37,268 nt of DNA from an uncultured Eubacteriales bacterium. GTDB taxonomy: Bacteria > Bacillota > Clostridia > Christensenellales > Aristaeellaceae. Below the pieces are notes generated by a model. It did no database searches, was not told the origin of the DNA, and saw nothing but the letters and a program-made list of their open reading frames with translations. Shown piece by piece: positions 1 to 8,531 of the stretch (positions are counted from its first letter, which is position 1; the number at the start of each line of letters is the position of its first letter). The translations under genes and the position numbers were made by a program. Where the stretch lies: contig CADBEB010000032.1 in NCBI GenBank assembly GCA_902793605.1, forward strand, positions 1 through 37,268. Reading direction: 5' to 3'.

Positions 1-190
1 GGGAACGGTATTACAGAAAACGCTTCACCGACATGGCCAGCCTGGTTGCTATGATTGAGGATTTCATTCAGTACTACAATACCGAACGGCTCCAGCGGAA
101 CCTTGGTGTACTCACTCCTATGGAAAAGCACGAAATGTACTTTGCTGCTTAAGTGAGAATTGGCCCAGGAGGGCAGATTTATCTGACACT
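1..190 (+). mobile_element. Right end of an IS3-family insertion sequence (partial)
   Basis: The window opens inside a transposase reading frame that stops at 150-152, followed by about 38 bases of non-coding DNA. A small palindrome, CAGAT-TT-ATCTG at 174-185, then GACACT fits the terminal-repeat style of IS3 elements, so the element probably ends near 185-190. The left end lies outside the window, so no inverted-repeat partner or target duplication can be checked. The right boundary is an inference. Confidence 0.6.
3..152 (+). CDS. IS3-family transposase, C-terminal fragment (DDE integrase core)
   Basis: Only the last 49 residues are in the window. The peptide contains YYRKRF, IEDFIQYYNTERLQ and LGVLTPMEKHE, the usual ending of the rve integrase-core domain in IS3/IS150-type OrfB transposases: the YYN.ER segment followed by L..LTP.E. 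The catalytic DDE residues lie upstream, although the IED segment near the start may follow the final catalytic Glu region. In an intact element this protein cuts and joins the IS ends, usually as an OrfAB frameshift fusion. The frame is open at the left edge, so the gene is cut by the window and need not be broken. Confidence 0.85.
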   Translation, partial: ERYYRKRFTDMASLVAMIEDFIQYYNTERLQRNLGVLTPMEKHEMYFAA

Positions 191-205
191 CCTTGACTAC
201 CTTTC

Positions 206-281
206 AGCACACTGATGACAGCCGGTCAAGGGTGGCCGCAGGCCACTTGCGAAGCCCTTGACCGGCTGACAGCAGCGTGCT
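206..281. repeat. Large nested inverted repeat
   Basis: The arms AGCCGGTCAAGGG (220-232) and CCCTTGACCGGCT (255-267) are perfect 13-base complements. Inside is a second hairpin, TGGCC-GCA-GGCCA (233-245). Outside, AGCAC (206-210) can pair with GTGCT (277-281). No T-run follows on either strand, so it is not a standard terminator. It sits just beyond the IS end and could be a REP-like element or a remnant of an earlier insertion. Confidence 0.7.
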
Positions 282-437
282 ATTTGCCATGCATTCTCCA
301 AAGAAAAAATCTGGCAACCTTTGTTGGCTACCAGAGATTTCTTGCTCCCGTTTTGTTTTTTGTTTCACTGTCCACTTGACGGGGAGCGGTTCAGATTTCC
401 GGGTCTTTTGTCATGCCTTGGAAACGAATCGGTTAAC

Positions 438-460
438 ACAAAAGGACCGACTCCTTTTGT
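438..460 (-). terminator. Terminator of the MATE gene
   Basis: ACAAAAGGA (438-446) and TCCTTTTGT (452-460) form a perfect 9-bp stem with loop CCGAC, two bases past the stop codon of the leftward MATE gene. The A/T-rich arms supply the weak U-rich side. Confidence 0.7.
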
Positions 461-462
461 TC

Positions 463-1860
463 CTACAGTTTCGAGAGCATTTCGCGGTTGCACTTGCGAT
501 AGAAGAAGAGGCAGAGGAAGAGGGCGGCGATCTCAGCGATGGGGAAGCACCACCAGACGGCATAAACGTTGTTTGTGAGCTGCGCGATCAGCCAGGCGAC
601 AGGCAGGAGAATGACCAGCTGGCGGCAGATGCTGATGATCATGCTGTAGGTTCCCTTGCCGACCGCCTGGAAGACGGTGGACAGGGTGATGCCCACGGCC
701 GCAAAGAGGAAGCTGGCCGCGATGATCCGCATGGCGACAACGCCGATGCTGGTCATCTGTGAAGTGATCACCGCTTCGGCATCGGATTCGAAAATCGACA
801 TGAGCTGGCGCGGGAAGATCATGAAGATCAGCGTGCCGACGAGCATGATGGTTCCGGCCCAGGTCAGGGCCACCCTGATACACTGATATACGCGTTTCTT
901 AATCCGGGCACCGTAGTTGTAGGCGAGGATCGCGACAATGCCGTTGGACAGACCGAAGACCGGCATGAAGATAAAGGACTGGAGCTTAAAATAGACAGCC
1001 ATGACATTCAGGGCAGCATTGCTCTCGGCAAAGCCGGAGAGGATCGCGTTCATGCCGACATTCATCACGGATCCGATGGAAGCCATGATGGAACTGGGGA
1101 GGCCGACAGCGAAAATGCCGGTCAGGTCATAGCGGTTGACCATGAATTCCTTCAGCTTAAGGCGCAGTTCCGGGTTCTTCCGCTGATTGAGGCAAAAGCC
1201 CATACAGGCGGAGACAAACTGCCCGGTGACGGTGGCGATCGCGGCGCCGGAAACGCCCATGCGCGGGAAACCGAGATAACCGAAGATCATGATCGGATCG
1301 AGTACGATATTGGTCAGGGCGCCGCTCAACTGGGCGATCATGGAGAGGACGGAATTCCCGGTCGCCTGGAGCATACGCTCACAGAAGATCGCCATGAAAA
1401 GCCCCATGCTGAAGATGGTTACGATCCGCAGGTAATCAGTTCCCATGTTCAGAATACTGTCATAATTAGCCAGGTTCGGGGAGACCACGAGCCCCATGAT
1501 GGAGCGCGCCAGGATCAGGCCGAAGAGCAGGAAAAGGATGCTGCCGCAGACCTCGATCAGGAGGCCGTTCCAGGAGGCCCGGCGGGCACCTTCCTGATTC
1601 CTTTCACCAAGCCGGCGGCTGATCAGGCTGTTGATACCGGTGCCCATACCGGTCGCCAGGGCAATCATCAGGAACTGAAAAGGTGCGGCAAGCGAAACGG
1701 CGGTGAGGCCGTTGGGGTCGAAACGGGAGACAAAGATGCTGTCTACCACGTTGTAAAGCGCCTGGATCATCATGGAGAACATAATAGGTATGCTGATCTT
1801 CGGGACCAGACGCGCCATGGGCGTCGTGCCGAGCAGTTTGGAGCGGTCTTCAGTGTGCAT
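463..1860 (-). CDS. MATE family multidrug/cation efflux transporter
   Basis: This is a 465-residue polytopic inner-membrane protein of the usual MATE length, with about twelve predicted hydrophobic helices. The N-terminal segment IPIMFSMMIQALYNVVDSIF, followed closely by AVSLAAPFQFL, is characteristic of the NorM/DinF type. MATE proteins export drugs or metabolites in exchange for Na+ or H+; the substrate cannot be read from sequence. The start follows GAAAGGAAAA and a -35/-10 promoter lies just upstream (1906-1934). The gene is monocistronic, with its own terminator, and diverges from the uridine kinase gene. A fragment resembling a second MATE N-terminus occurs at 31068. Confidence 0.9.
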   Translation of the reverse strand: MHTEDRSKLLGTTPMARLVPKISIPIMFSMMIQALYNVVDSIFVSRFDPNGLTAVSLAAPFQFLMIALATGMGTGINSLISRRLGERNQEGARRASWNGLLIEVCGSILFLLFGLILARSIMGLVVSPNLANYDSILNMGTDYLRIVTIFSMGLFMAIFCERMLQATGNSVLSMIAQLSGALTNIVLDPIMIFGYLGFPRMGVSGAAIATVTGQFVSACMGFCLNQRKNPELRLKLKEFMVNRYDLTGIFAVGLPSSIMASIGSVMNVGMNAILSGFAESNAALNVMAVYFKLQSFIFMPVFGLSNGIVAILAYNYGARIKKRVYQCIRVALTWAGTIMLVGTLIFMIFPRQLMSIFESDAEAVITSQMTSIGVVAMRIIAASFLFAAVGITLSTVFQAVGKGTYSMIISICRQLVILLPVAWLIAQLTNNVYAVWWCFPIAEIAALFLCLFFYRKCNREMLSKL

Positions 1861-2198
1861 GGGGGTTTTCCTTTCCGTTCATTGGTCAAAGGGTAACAAA
1901 CAGATAATATACCAGTGAGAAAAAAGGAAGTCAACTTATTCAAAGCGACATTGCCAGAATGTCCGTAATAGTGTAACATGATGGCATCGTGTCAGGCGGA
2001 ACAAAGAGGAAATGAGCGACGAGAGGACTATCACACCGCAGGCGGGAGCCAGTCTGATCCCCGGTTTGTCGACGTTATGCTGAAGCGGCGACACGGGTCG
2101 TCGGCGGGGACGGTATAGATGAACCGAAGGATGAGATCCGGGCATCTGCACCGGAAGAATAACAGATCAGGAATCATTAAAGAAGGGAAGGATCAATC
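1861..2198. other. Divergent intergenic region, MATE / uridine kinase
   Basis: The left third carries the MATE promoter. The remaining roughly 260 bases are GC-rich and contain no recognised RNA, no convincing small gene and no clear rightward promoter for the uridine kinase gene. A ribosome site (GAAGGGAAGG) precedes the ATG at 2199. Confidence 0.5.
1906..1934 (-). promoter_or_regulatory. Sigma-A promoter of the MATE gene
   Basis: Read leftward, TTGACT (1934-1929), a 17-base spacer and TATATT (1911-1906) lie about 45 bases upstream of the MATE start. Confidence 0.75.
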
Positions 2199-2810
2199 AT
2201 GCTGTTTATCGGAATCTGCGGTGCCAGCGGAAGCGGAAAATCCACACTGGCCCATGCACTGGAGGAAAGGCTGGGAAGCGACCGCTGCCTGGTACTGGCA
2301 CAGGACGCCTATTACCGGGACCATCCGGACCTGACGTTTGAGCAGCGGGTGATGCTGAACTATGACGAGCCGGATATCTTTGACCATGACCTGCTGCTGG
2401 AGGATGTGCAGCAACTGCTGAGGGGCGGAGGAATCACCCGGAAGGCATACGATTATTCGGATCATCGCCGCGCGGACAAGCCGGACGAGATCATCCTGCC
2501 GAAGGATATCCTGATCCTGGAAGGGATCCACACTTTCCACGACAAGCGGCTGACGGAGCTGATGTTCCTGAAGCTGTATATGAAGGTAGAACCGGATATC
2601 TGCCTGCTGCGCCGGATCGAGCGGGATATCGTGGAGCGTGGAAGGGATATCCGGGGGATCGGCGAGCAGTACCTGAACAGCGTGAAGCCGATGTTTGACC
2701 GGTATATCCGGAATTATGTCAGCGACGCGGATGTAATCGTGGCGAACGGCGGGAAGAACGCCAGAATTGTGGATATCCTGGCGGGGTATGTTCAGGATGA
2801 GTTGGGCTGA
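2199..2810 (+). CDS. udk: Uridine kinase / P-loop phosphotransferase
   Basis: A cytoplasmic P-loop NTPase of 203 residues that phosphorylates uridine (and usually cytidine) to the monophosphate in pyrimidine salvage. The Walker A motif GASGSGKST is at residues 8-16. YDEPDIFD and YDYSDHRR match the uridine-binding segments of Udk, IILEG-like LILEGIHTF follows, and [15 protein letters not shown] matches the arginine-rich lid. Length is normal for Udk (about 205-215). Phosphoribulokinase/uridine kinase family members with other substrates cannot be excluded. The gene stands alone between MATE and pckA, and no promoter is obvious. Confidence 0.88.
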   Translation: MLFIGICGASGSGKSTLAHALEERLGSDRCLVLAQDAYYRDHPDLTFEQRVMLNYDEPDIFDHDLLLEDVQQLLRGGGITRKAYDYSDHRRADKPDEIILPKDILILEGIHTFHDKRLTELMFLKLYMKVEPDICLLRRIERDIVERGRDIRGIGEQYLNSVKPMFDRYIRNYVSDADVIVANGGKNARIVDILAGYVQDELG

Positions 2811-2926
2811 TTTATTATTTTTTTGTTACGAAGCAGGAAATAGGGGAAAAAGATAGAATAGAAGAAATCGGGTTACGTTGGGATATAAAAAACCCCTGCG
2901 GCCCTAATGTATTAAGGAGGTGCCCC

Positions 2927-4540
2927 ATGGCTGCCATCGATCTAACCAAATACGGGATTACCGGAGTAACGGAGATCATTCATAACCCTTCCTACGAAGT
3001 TCTTTTTGAAGAAGAAAACAAGCCGGAGCTGACCGGTTTCGACAAAGGCCAGCTGACCGAGCTGGACGCAATGAACGTGATGACCGGTATCTATACCGGA
3101 CGGAGCCCCAAGGACAAGTACATCGTCATGGACGAGAACTCCAAGGATACCGTCTGGTGGACCACCGAAGGATACAAGAACGACAACCACCCGCTGAGTG
3201 AAGAGAACTGGGCGAAACTGAAGAAACTGGCGCAGAATCAGCTGAGCGGCAAGCGCCTGTTCGTGATGGACGCTTTCTGCGGCGCGAACAAGGACACCCG
3301 CATGGCGATCCGCTTCATCATGGAAGTTGCCTGGCAGGCTCACTTTGTGAAGAACATGTTCATCCAGCCTACGGAAGAGGAACTGGCTTCCTTCGAGCCT
3401 GACTTCGTGGTGTATGCCGCGAGCAAGGCAAAGGTCGACGACTACAAGGCCATGGGCCTGAACAGCGAGACCGCGGTTGCCTTCAACATCACCAGCCGTG
3501 AGCAGGTCATCCTGAACACCTGGTACGGCGGCGAGATGAAGAAGGGTATGTTCTCCATGATGAACTACTACCTGCCGCTGAAGGGCATCGCTGCGATGCA
3601 CTGCTCCGCCAACACCGATATGAACGGCGAGAATACCGCCATCTTCTTCGGCCTGAGCGGCACCGGCAAGACCACCCTGTCCACCGACCCCAAGCGCCTG
3701 CTGATCGGCGACGACGAGCACGGCTGGGATGACAACGGCGTGTTCAATTTCGAAGGCGGCTGCTACGCCAAGGTCATCAACCTGGACAAGGACAGCGAGC
3801 CTGACATCTACAACGCGATCCGCAGGGATGCCCTGCTGGAGAACGTGACGGTCGACAAGGACGGTAAGATCGACTTCGCCGACAAGAGCGTGACGGAAAA
3901 CACCCGCGTGAGCTATCCGATCGAGCACATCGAGAAGATCGTCAAGAAGGTGCGGCCCATTTCCGCCGGCCCCGACGCCAAGAACGTGATTTTCCTGAGC
4001 GCTGACGCCTTCGGCGTCCTGCCGCCCGTTTCCGTATTGACGCCCGAGCAGACCAAGTACTACTTCCTGAGCGGCTTTACCGCCAAACTGGCAGGTACCG
4101 AGCGCGGCATCACCGAGCCTACCCCCACCTTCTCTGCCTGCTTCGGTCAGGCCTTCCTCGAACTGCATCCCACCAAGTATGCCGAGGAACTGGTCAAGAA
4201 GATGGAAAAGAGCGGCGCCAAGGCCTACCTGGTCAACACCGGCTGGAACGGCACCGGCAAGCGCATCTCCATCAAGGATACCCGCGGCATCATCGATGCG
4301 ATCCTGGACGGTGACATCCTGAACGCCCCCACCAAGAAGATCCCGTACTTCAACTTCGAGGTTCCCACGGAGCTGAAGGGTGTCGACACCGGCATCCTGG
4401 ATCCCCGCGATACCTACGCGGATCCCAGCGAATGGGATGCCAAGGCCAAGGACCTGGCCGGACGGTTCATCAAGAACTTCGCCAAGTATGAAAGCAACGA
4501 AGCCGGTAAGGCGCTGGTCGCCGCCGGTCCTCAGCTGTAA
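2927..4540 (+). CDS. pckA: Phosphoenolpyruvate carboxykinase (ATP)
   Basis: A 537-residue cytoplasmic enzyme interconverting oxaloacetate + ATP and PEP + CO2 + ADP. The ATP-type P-loop GLSGTGKTT is at residues 242-250, the kinase-2 segment LIGDDEHGW at 259-267 and the substrate-binding [11 protein letters not shown] around Arg59. [11 protein letters not shown] and the histidine of MHCSANTD supply the metal-binding Lys and His. Length matches the family (about 530-540). A very strong AAGGAGG ribosome site precedes the ATG. The next operon encodes oxaloacetate decarboxylase, so the likely direction here is PEP carboxylation with ATP formation, as in succinate- and propionate-forming anaerobes; that direction is inferred. 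Codons strongly favour C/G endings, suggesting high expression. Confidence 0.97.
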   Translation: MAAIDLTKYGITGVTEIIHNPSYEVLFEEENKPELTGFDKGQLTELDAMNVMTGIYTGRSPKDKYIVMDENSKDTVWWTTEGYKNDNHPLSEENWAKLKKLAQNQLSGKRLFVMDAFCGANKDTRMAIRFIMEVAWQAHFVKNMFIQPTEEELASFEPDFVVYAASKAKVDDYKAMGLNSETAVAFNITSREQVILNTWYGGEMKKGMFSMMNYYLPLKGIAAMHCSANTDMNGENTAIFFGLSGTGKTTLSTDPKRLLIGDDEHGWDDNGVFNFEGGCYAKVINLDKDSEPDIYNAIRRDALLENVTVDKDGKIDFADKSVTENTRVSYPIEHIEKIVKKVRPISAGPDAKNVIFLSADAFGVLPPVSVLTPEQTKYYFLSGFTAKLAGTERGITEPTPTFSACFGQAFLELHPTKYAEELVKKMEKSGAKAYLVNTGWNGTGKRISIKDTRGIIDAILDGDILNAPTKKIPYFNFEVPTELKGVDTGILDPRDTYADPSEWDAKAKDLAGRFIKNFAKYESNEAGKALVAAGPQL

Positions 4541-4564
4541 GCTGACCTGCATGACTGAAACACA

Positions 4565-4587
4565 GGGGACGGTTCAGAACCGTCCCC
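4565..4587. repeat. Perfect palindrome after pckA (possible terminator or REP-like element)
   Basis: GGGGACGGTTC and GAACCGTCCCC are separated by one base, so the hairpin has a 9-bp stem and 5-base loop, followed by CCTTGTT. It lies 25 bases past the pckA stop and may end its transcript, but the T-run is poor. From memory, GGGGACGGTTC-type palindromes recur in several Firmicutes genomes; this was not checked. Confidence 0.65.
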
Positions 4588-4622
4588 CTTGTTAGGGCCA
4601 TCCGCAGCCTCAAAGGCCGCAA

Positions 4623-4712
4623 CTCTCCACCGGAGAGATTGCTCCCTTTCGGTTGATCTCACCGCTTTCGGGATTACCGCCACCAGCGGCCGAAAGCAGT
4701 TCGCCCTGTATG
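4623..4712. repeat. Cluster of hairpins upstream of the decarboxylase operon
   Basis: CTCTCC-ACC-GGAGAG lies at 4623-4637. Further on, GCTTTCGG pairs with CCGAAAGC around 4670-4705 and encloses CCGC-CACCA-GCGG. This could be a structured 5' leader or a decayed repeat; no known riboswitch core is recognised. Confidence 0.4.
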
Positions 4713-4749
4713 TATTTCAAAATCATAATCGGATCGGAGAGAAAGGTTC

Positions 4750-6150
4750 ATGAGAAAAGTACAGTTCACCGAAACCGTCCTGCGGGACGCGAATCAATCC
4801 CTGATGGCCACCCGGCTGCCCTATGCCGACTTTGCGGAGATCCTGCCCACAATGGACAAGGCCGGATACTACTCTGTGGAGTGCTGGGGCGGCGCCACGT
4901 TCGACAGCTGCCTGCGGTACCTGAACGAGGATCCTTTCGAGCGGCTGCGGAACATCCGCAAGAACATGCCCAACACCCGCCTGCAGATGCTGCTGCGCGG
5001 CCAGAACCTGCTGGGCTACAAGCACTATCATGACGACGTGGTCGAGAAGTTCGTCGAGCTGAGCATCAAGAACGGCATCGATGTGATCCGCATCTTCGAC
5101 GCGCTGAACGACTTCCGCAATCTGGGTACCGCCCTGGACGCCGTGAAGAAGTACGCGACGCCCCGGACCGTGGCTTCCGGCTGCATCAGCTATACCCAGA
5201 GCCCCGTGCACACCGTCGAGAAGTACGTCGAGATGTGCAAGGACCTGGTCAAGATGGGTTTTGACACGCTGTGCCTGAAGGACATGGCCGGTACCATGAG
5301 CCCCTTCGAAGCCGAGCACCTGATCAAGGGCATCAAGGATGCTGTGGGCGATGTGCCCGTCGTGCTGCACACACACTGCACCACCGGTATGGCCTATATG
5401 ACCCTGACAAAGGCCATCGAGAGCGGCGTCGACGTGATCGATACCGCTACGAGCTGCTTCTCCAACGGTACCAGCCAGGCTGCGACCGAGACCATGTTCT
5501 ATGCCTGCCAGCAATACGGCATCGAGACCGGACTGGACGAGAAGGTCATCAATAAGGTGAACGACTTCTTCAAGCCAGTGAAGCAGAAGTACGTCGACAA
5601 CGGCACGATCAATCCCAAGAGCATGGCGACCGACAGCCAGGCCCTGGTATACAAAGTGCCCGGCGGCATGCTGAGCAACATGATCGCCAACCTGAAGGAC
5701 ATGAACGCCATGGACAAGTTCGACGAGGCACTGCTGGAGATCCCCGCGGTCCGCAAGGACCTGGGCTATCCGCCGCTGGTGACCCCGCTGAGCCAGATGG
5801 TCGGAAACCAGGCCGTAACCAATGTGCTGGTCGGCGAGCGTTACAAGAACATCTCCAACGAAGTGAAGAACTACTTCAAGGGCGAATACGGCATCGCACC
5901 CGCTCCTGTGGACGAAGCACTGCAGACCAAGATCCTGGGCGAGGGCGGCAAGCCCATCGACTGCCGGATCGAAGACAGCAAGCGCACCGGCGAGGACTTC
6001 GAGAACGCGAAGAAGGCCCTGGGAGACCTGGCCGAGAGCGAAGAAGACCTGATGAGCTGGATCTGCTTCCCGAAGCAGGCTGAAGACTACCTCAAGTATC
6101 GCAAGGAAAACCGCGAAAAGATCGTCAAGTATACCATCGAAGAGGCGTAA
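4750..6150 (+). CDS. oadA: Oxaloacetate decarboxylase alpha chain, carboxyltransferase (biotin domain on a separate protein)
   Basis: Transfers the carboxyl group of oxaloacetate to biotin, the first step of Na+-pumping oxaloacetate decarboxylase, on the cytoplasmic face. The HMGL-like TIM barrel shows LRDANQS (R12, D13, Q16), the DALND loop, CLKDMAG with the probable carboxylated Lys177, and metal-binding HTHC (H207, H209). A PYC/OADA conserved domain follows to the end. At 466 residues it lacks the C-terminal biotinyl domain of the roughly 590-residue Klebsiella-type OadA; that domain is encoded two genes downstream. The ribosome site GGAGAGAAAGG fits the start. Relatives act on methylmalonyl-CoA or in transcarboxylase (5S), but the gamma/beta context and the pckA neighbour favour oxaloacetate. 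Confidence 0.92.
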   Translation: MRKVQFTETVLRDANQSLMATRLPYADFAEILPTMDKAGYYSVECWGGATFDSCLRYLNEDPFERLRNIRKNMPNTRLQMLLRGQNLLGYKHYHDDVVEKFVELSIKNGIDVIRIFDALNDFRNLGTALDAVKKYATPRTVASGCISYTQSPVHTVEKYVEMCKDLVKMGFDTLCLKDMAGTMSPFEAEHLIKGIKDAVGDVPVVLHTHCTTGMAYMTLTKAIESGVDVIDTATSCFSNGTSQAATETMFYACQQYGIETGLDEKVINKVNDFFKPVKQKYVDNGTINPKSMATDSQALVYKVPGGMLSNMIANLKDMNAMDKFDEALLEIPAVRKDLGYPPLVTPLSQMVGNQAVTNVLVGERYKNISNEVKNYFKGEYGIAPAPVDEALQTKILGEGGKPIDCRIEDSKRTGEDFENAKKALGDLAESEEDLMSWICFPKQAEDYLKYRKENREKIVKYTIEEA

Positions 6151-6163
6151 GGAGGCAGCTTAG

Positions 6164-6514
6164 ATGAAAGAACGTTTAGTTCTCGGAATCGGGGACAATC
6201 TCCTGGACGCTGTCCTTGGCTATCTGGTCGTCTTTATCGGCCTGACCCTGCTGATGACAGTGATCGTCATTGTTGGCAAGGTCATGGTGGCCCAGTCGAA
6301 GAAATCTTCCGCCAAGACAGAAGCAGCGAAACCCGCCGAAGCAGCGGCTCCAGCTGCCACGGCTCCGAAGAAACTGGCTCCCGGCAGCGCCGGCGACGTC
6401 AAGATCTACGATACGGATCCGCGTGACGCGGCAATGATCATGGCCATCGTGGCCGACAAGCTGGGCAAACCCCTGAATGAGCTCCGGTTCAGATCCATCA
6501 AGGAGGTTAAGTAA
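6164..6514 (+). CDS. oadG: Oxaloacetate decarboxylase gamma chain
   Basis: A 116-residue subunit that in this family anchors the complex and helps assemble alpha with beta. One transmembrane helix spans roughly residues 14-38 (AVLGYLVVFIGLTLLMTVIV), followed by a flexible Ala/Pro/Lys linker (about 48-75) and a small C-terminal domain, DPRDAAMIMAIVADKLGKP. That tail resembles the short OAD_gamma extension found in sodium-pump decarboxylases. It starts 13 bases after oadA behind GGAGGCAGC and ends one base before the biotin carrier gene, so the two are translationally coupled. Sequence conservation in this subunit is low, so the call leans on the topology and position. Confidence 0.82.
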   Translation: MKERLVLGIGDNLLDAVLGYLVVFIGLTLLMTVIVIVGKVMVAQSKKSSAKTEAAKPAEAAAPAATAPKKLAPGSAGDVKIYDTDPRDAAMIMAIVADKLGKPLNELRFRSIKEVK

Positions 6515-6515
6515 G

Positions 6516-6914
6516 ATGAAGTATAAAGTAACGCTGAAGGGCAAAACCTACGAAGTTGAAGTGGACCAGGGCGAAGCCATGATCCTGGATGAATATGAAG
6601 CCTATGCGCCGGCACCCGCCGCAGCGCCTGCCGCTGCCGCCGCACCTGCGACCGCTCCTGCCGCTGCGCCTGCCGCGCCTGCTGCTCCTGTCGCCGTAGC
6701 CGGCGAACAGGTCGTTTCCCCGATGCCCGGAACCATGGTGAAGATCAACGTCTCCGCCGACAAGGCCGTGAAGAGCGGCGAAGTGCTGGCCGTGCTGGAA
6801 GCCATGAAGATGGAGAATGAAATCATGGCGCCACACGACGCGACGGTCGTCCAGGTACTGGTGGACGTCGGATCCAAAGTTGATACCGGAACGCCGATCA
6901 TCGTTCTGGGATAA
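6516..6914 (+). CDS. Biotin carboxyl carrier subunit of the decarboxylase
   Basis: The start at 6516 is chosen because AAGGAGG lies just upstream; an in-frame upstream ATG at 6477 lies inside oadG. The 132-residue protein has a short N-terminal region, an Ala/Pro-rich swinging linker (about 28-62) and a biotinyl domain. The biotin acceptor is Lys98 in EAMKMEN, and the SPMPGTMVK segment opens the domain. It carries carboxyl groups from the transferase to the membrane beta subunit. It corresponds to the C-terminal domain of fused OadA proteins and to the gamma/1.3S subunits of methylmalonyl-CoA decarboxylase and transcarboxylase. An unlinked biotin ligase is needed. Confidence 0.95.
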   Translation: MKYKVTLKGKTYEVEVDQGEAMILDEYEAYAPAPAAAPAAAAAPATAPAAAPAAPAAPVAVAGEQVVSPMPGTMVKINVSADKAVKSGEVLAVLEAMKMENEIMAPHDATVVQVLVDVGSKVDTGTPIIVLG

Positions 6915-6931
6915 GGGAGGAGAACAGAAAG

Positions 6932-8161
6932 ATGTTAGAATCCCTTGGAAAACTGGTCACCGAATCCGGTTTTGCCGGTTTCTTCAGCAATCCTGACGGA
7001 TGGAGAAACCTGGTCATGATCGCCATCGCATGCGTGCTGCTGTATCTTGGCATCAAGAAGCAGTATGAGCCGCTGCTGATGGTCGGTATCGCGGTGGGCT
7101 GCCTGCTGGCTAACGTCAGCTCCGTCTTCATGACGTCGGACGGATCGCTTCCGGACGCGCTGTATCATCAGCAGCTGTGGGACAACTTCCTGGACAGCAC
7201 CAGTCCGTATTACCATAGCTACGGCCATATTATGGCCCACGGCGGCCTGATCGATATCCTGTATATCGGCGTCAAGGCCGGCCTTTATCCCTGCTTGATC
7301 TTTATCGGAATCGGCGCGATGACCGACTTCGGTCCGCTGATCTCCAATCCCAAGAGCCTGCTGCTGGGCGCGGCTGCGCAGTTCGGCGTGTTCTTCGCCT
7401 TCTTCGGCGCAAACCTGCTCGGATTTGACGCGCAGCAGTCCGCTTCCATCGGTATCATCGGCGGCGCGGACGGTCCTACAGCGATCCTGACGACGACAAA
7501 ACTGGCCCCGGAGCTGCTCGGACCGATCGCCGTGGCAGCTTACAGCTACATGGCGCTGATCCCGATGATCCAGCCGCCGATCATGCGCGCGCTGACCACC
7601 GAGAAAGAACGCAGCGTCAAGATGGAGCAGCTACGTGAAGTATCCAAGACAGAGAAGATCCTGTTCCCGATCGTGGTAACGATCTTCATTGTCCTGCTGC
7701 TGCCCTCCACCGCTCCGCTGATCGGCTGCCTTATGTTCGGCAACCTGCTCAAGGAAACCGGTGTGACAGAGCGCCTGAGTGACGTGGCGCAGAATGCCCT
7801 GATGAATATCGTGACCCTGTTCCTGGGCATCAGCGTCGGCGCGACCATGGTCGGCTCCCGCTTCCTAACTCTCGACACGATCAAGATCGTCGTACTGGGC
7901 CTGATCGCCTTCGCCTTCAGCACGATCGGCGGCCTGATGGTCGGCAAGCTGATGTACAAGCTGAGCGGCGGCAAAATCAATCCGCTGATCGGCTCCGCCG
8001 GCGTGTCTGCCGTTCCGATGGCGGCCCGCGTATCCCAGAGGGAAGGCCAGAAGGCCAATCCTTCCAACTTCCTGCTGATGCATGCCATGGGCCCGAATGT
8101 GGCCGGCGTTATCGGATCCGCAATCGCAGCCGGATTCCTGATCAGCATGTTCGGAGGCTAA
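6932..8161 (+). CDS. oadB: Oxaloacetate decarboxylase beta chain, Na+ pump
   Basis: A 409-residue polytopic inner-membrane protein that decarboxylates carboxybiotin and uses the energy to export Na+. The signature GGADGPTAI contains Asp180, equivalent to the essential Na+-binding Asp203 of the Klebsiella enzyme. The N-terminal FAGF..NP.GW.NLVM and the C-terminal GPNVAGVIGSAIAAG are also family hallmarks. Length is normal for MmdB/OadB/GcdB. Substrate identity depends on the alpha chain. It is the last gene of the operon, 17 bases after the carrier gene with AAGGGAGG ahead of it, and is followed by a strong terminator. Confidence 0.95.
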   Translation: MLESLGKLVTESGFAGFFSNPDGWRNLVMIAIACVLLYLGIKKQYEPLLMVGIAVGCLLANVSSVFMTSDGSLPDALYHQQLWDNFLDSTSPYYHSYGHIMAHGGLIDILYIGVKAGLYPCLIFIGIGAMTDFGPLISNPKSLLLGAAAQFGVFFAFFGANLLGFDAQQSASIGIIGGADGPTAILTTTKLAPELLGPIAVAAYSYMALIPMIQPPIMRALTTEKERSVKMEQLREVSKTEKILFPIVVTIFIVLLLPSTAPLIGCLMFGNLLKETGVTERLSDVAQNALMNIVTLFLGISVGATMVGSRFLTLDTIKIVVLGLIAFAFSTIGGLMVGKLMYKLSGGKINPLIGSAGVSAVPMAARVSQREGQKANPSNFLLMHAMGPNVAGVIGSAIAAGFLISMFGG

Positions 8162-8175
8162 GAACCGAAATAGAT

Positions 8176-8204
8176 ATCCGGATCGTTACGATCCGGATTT
8201 TTTT
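8176..8204 (+). terminator. Terminator of the oxaloacetate decarboxylase operon
   Basis: ATCCGGATCG-TTA-CGATCCGGAT gives a perfect 10-bp stem followed by a run of seven Ts, 14 bases after the oadB stop. Confidence 0.92.
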
Positions 8205-8332
8205 GTACCCTTATACTATTCTCATCTTTTTCTAATCTTTCTTCCCTTATTTTCCAAGAAACGGCAGATAAAATAGAACCCGTAAACGATGAGTGACGCA
8301 GAAAGCGCCCTGAGAATAAGGAGGAAAGAACG

Positions 8333-8527
8333 ATGAAGAAACTGTGCAAGAGCAATACCAATAAGAAGATCTGCGGCGTGTGCGGCGGCATTGCCGAATA
8401 CCTGAATGCCGATCCCACCCTGATCCGCCTGGCGTTCCTGCTGGTGTGCGCATTGGGTGGCTCCGGTATTATGGCGTACATCATTGCAGCGCTCGTGATG
8501 CCCGAATCCCGGGAAGCGGCTGAATAA
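8333..8527 (+). CDS. PspC-domain membrane peptide
   Basis: A 64-residue protein that is essentially one PspC domain. The conserved opening K.CG VCGGIAEYLNADPTLIRL is split here as KKICGVCGGIAEY then DPTLIRL, followed by one hydrophobic helix (about 33-57). PspC relatives act in envelope-stress responses, either sensing membrane damage or controlling PspA-like systems; stand-alone short forms are common in Firmicutes and their role is unclear. AAGGAGG lies eight bases before the ATG. The gene is alone, with no PspA nearby, and converges with argF with a 4-base gap and no visible terminator. Confidence 0.9.
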   Translation: MKKLCKSNTNKKICGVCGGIAEYLNADPTLIRLAFLLVCALGGSGIMAYIIAALVMPESREAAE

Positions 8528-8531
8528 GCTC

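Larger units (their letters stand above)
153..462. other. Non-coding stretch between the IS end and the MATE gene
   Basis: No convincing gene is seen. The stretch holds the IS terminus, a large nested palindrome (206-281) and the terminator of the leftward MATE gene (438-460). The bases from about 282 to 437 have no start codon with a ribosome site and no recognised RNA. Confidence 0.5.

Noticed and set aside
2942..4552. 536-residue open frame antisense to pckA
   Set aside because: It has repetitive Val/Gly/Leu/Asp composition and no recognisable domain. Such frames arise opposite genes with strong C/G third-position bias.
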